Shown here one piece after another: positions 5,911 to 5,927 of a stretch of DNA of 5,927 nt. The notes below the pieces were generated by a model. It did no database searches, had not been told where the DNA came from, and saw nothing but the letters and a program-made list of their open reading frames with translations. A program made the position numbers and the translations under genes. Position 1 is the first letter of the stretch, and each line of letters starts with the position of its first letter. This DNA comes from Planctomycetota bacterium (GTDB taxonomy: Bacteria; Planctomycetota; Phycisphaerae; Sedimentisphaerales; Anaerohalosphaeraceae), in assembly GCA_012519365.1 (NCBI GenBank), contig JAAYQH010000267.1, positions 1-5,927 of the forward strand. The letters are read 5' to 3'.

Positions 5911-5927
5911 CGGGGATACGGGACGCG

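Overview
The window reads as a chromosomal segment of a bacterium with at least part-time anaerobic metabolism. It carries a glycyl radical enzyme, which oxygen destroys, together with its radical-SAM activase. It also has a non-mevalonate isoprenoid gene (ispG). Base composition looks moderate and no hallmark phylogenetic gene is present. A PVC-type or other anaerobic environmental lineage is possible, but that is only an impression.

Layout: four genes lie on the minus strand and one on the plus strand. Reading the minus strand from right to left, ispG (3595-4677) comes first. It is followed by a kinase-fold protein of unknown role (2652-3467), then a glycyl-radical-enzyme activase (1653-2561), then the glycyl radical enzyme itself (1648 to beyond the left edge). 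About 549 N-terminal residues of the last gene are present; its C-terminal part, with the glycyl radical loop, is outside the window. A membrane-anchored alpha/beta hydrolase (4954-5874) is transcribed divergently from ispG. The last 53 bases hold no recognisable gene, only a short palindrome.

Main functional unit: the activase and glycyl radical enzyme are separated by 4 bases and form an obvious maturase-enzyme pair. The enzyme resembles trans-4-hydroxy-L-proline dehydratase (HypD). The Cys/Glu catalytic pair and the residues I remember as contacting hydroxyproline in the Clostridioides difficile enzyme are all present at matching positions. If correct, the pair turns hydroxyproline into pyrroline-5-carboxylate, which feeds proline synthesis or Stickland-type reduction.

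Regulation: candidate sigma70-type promoters can be read in front of ispG, the hydrolase, the kinase-like gene and, more weakly, the activase. ispG and the hydrolase share a 155-277 bp divergent control region, depending on the starts chosen. No RNA genes, CRISPR arrays, complete mobile elements or convincing hairpin terminators were seen. I found no clearly new multi-gene system. The least explained gene is the kinase-fold protein next to the activase.
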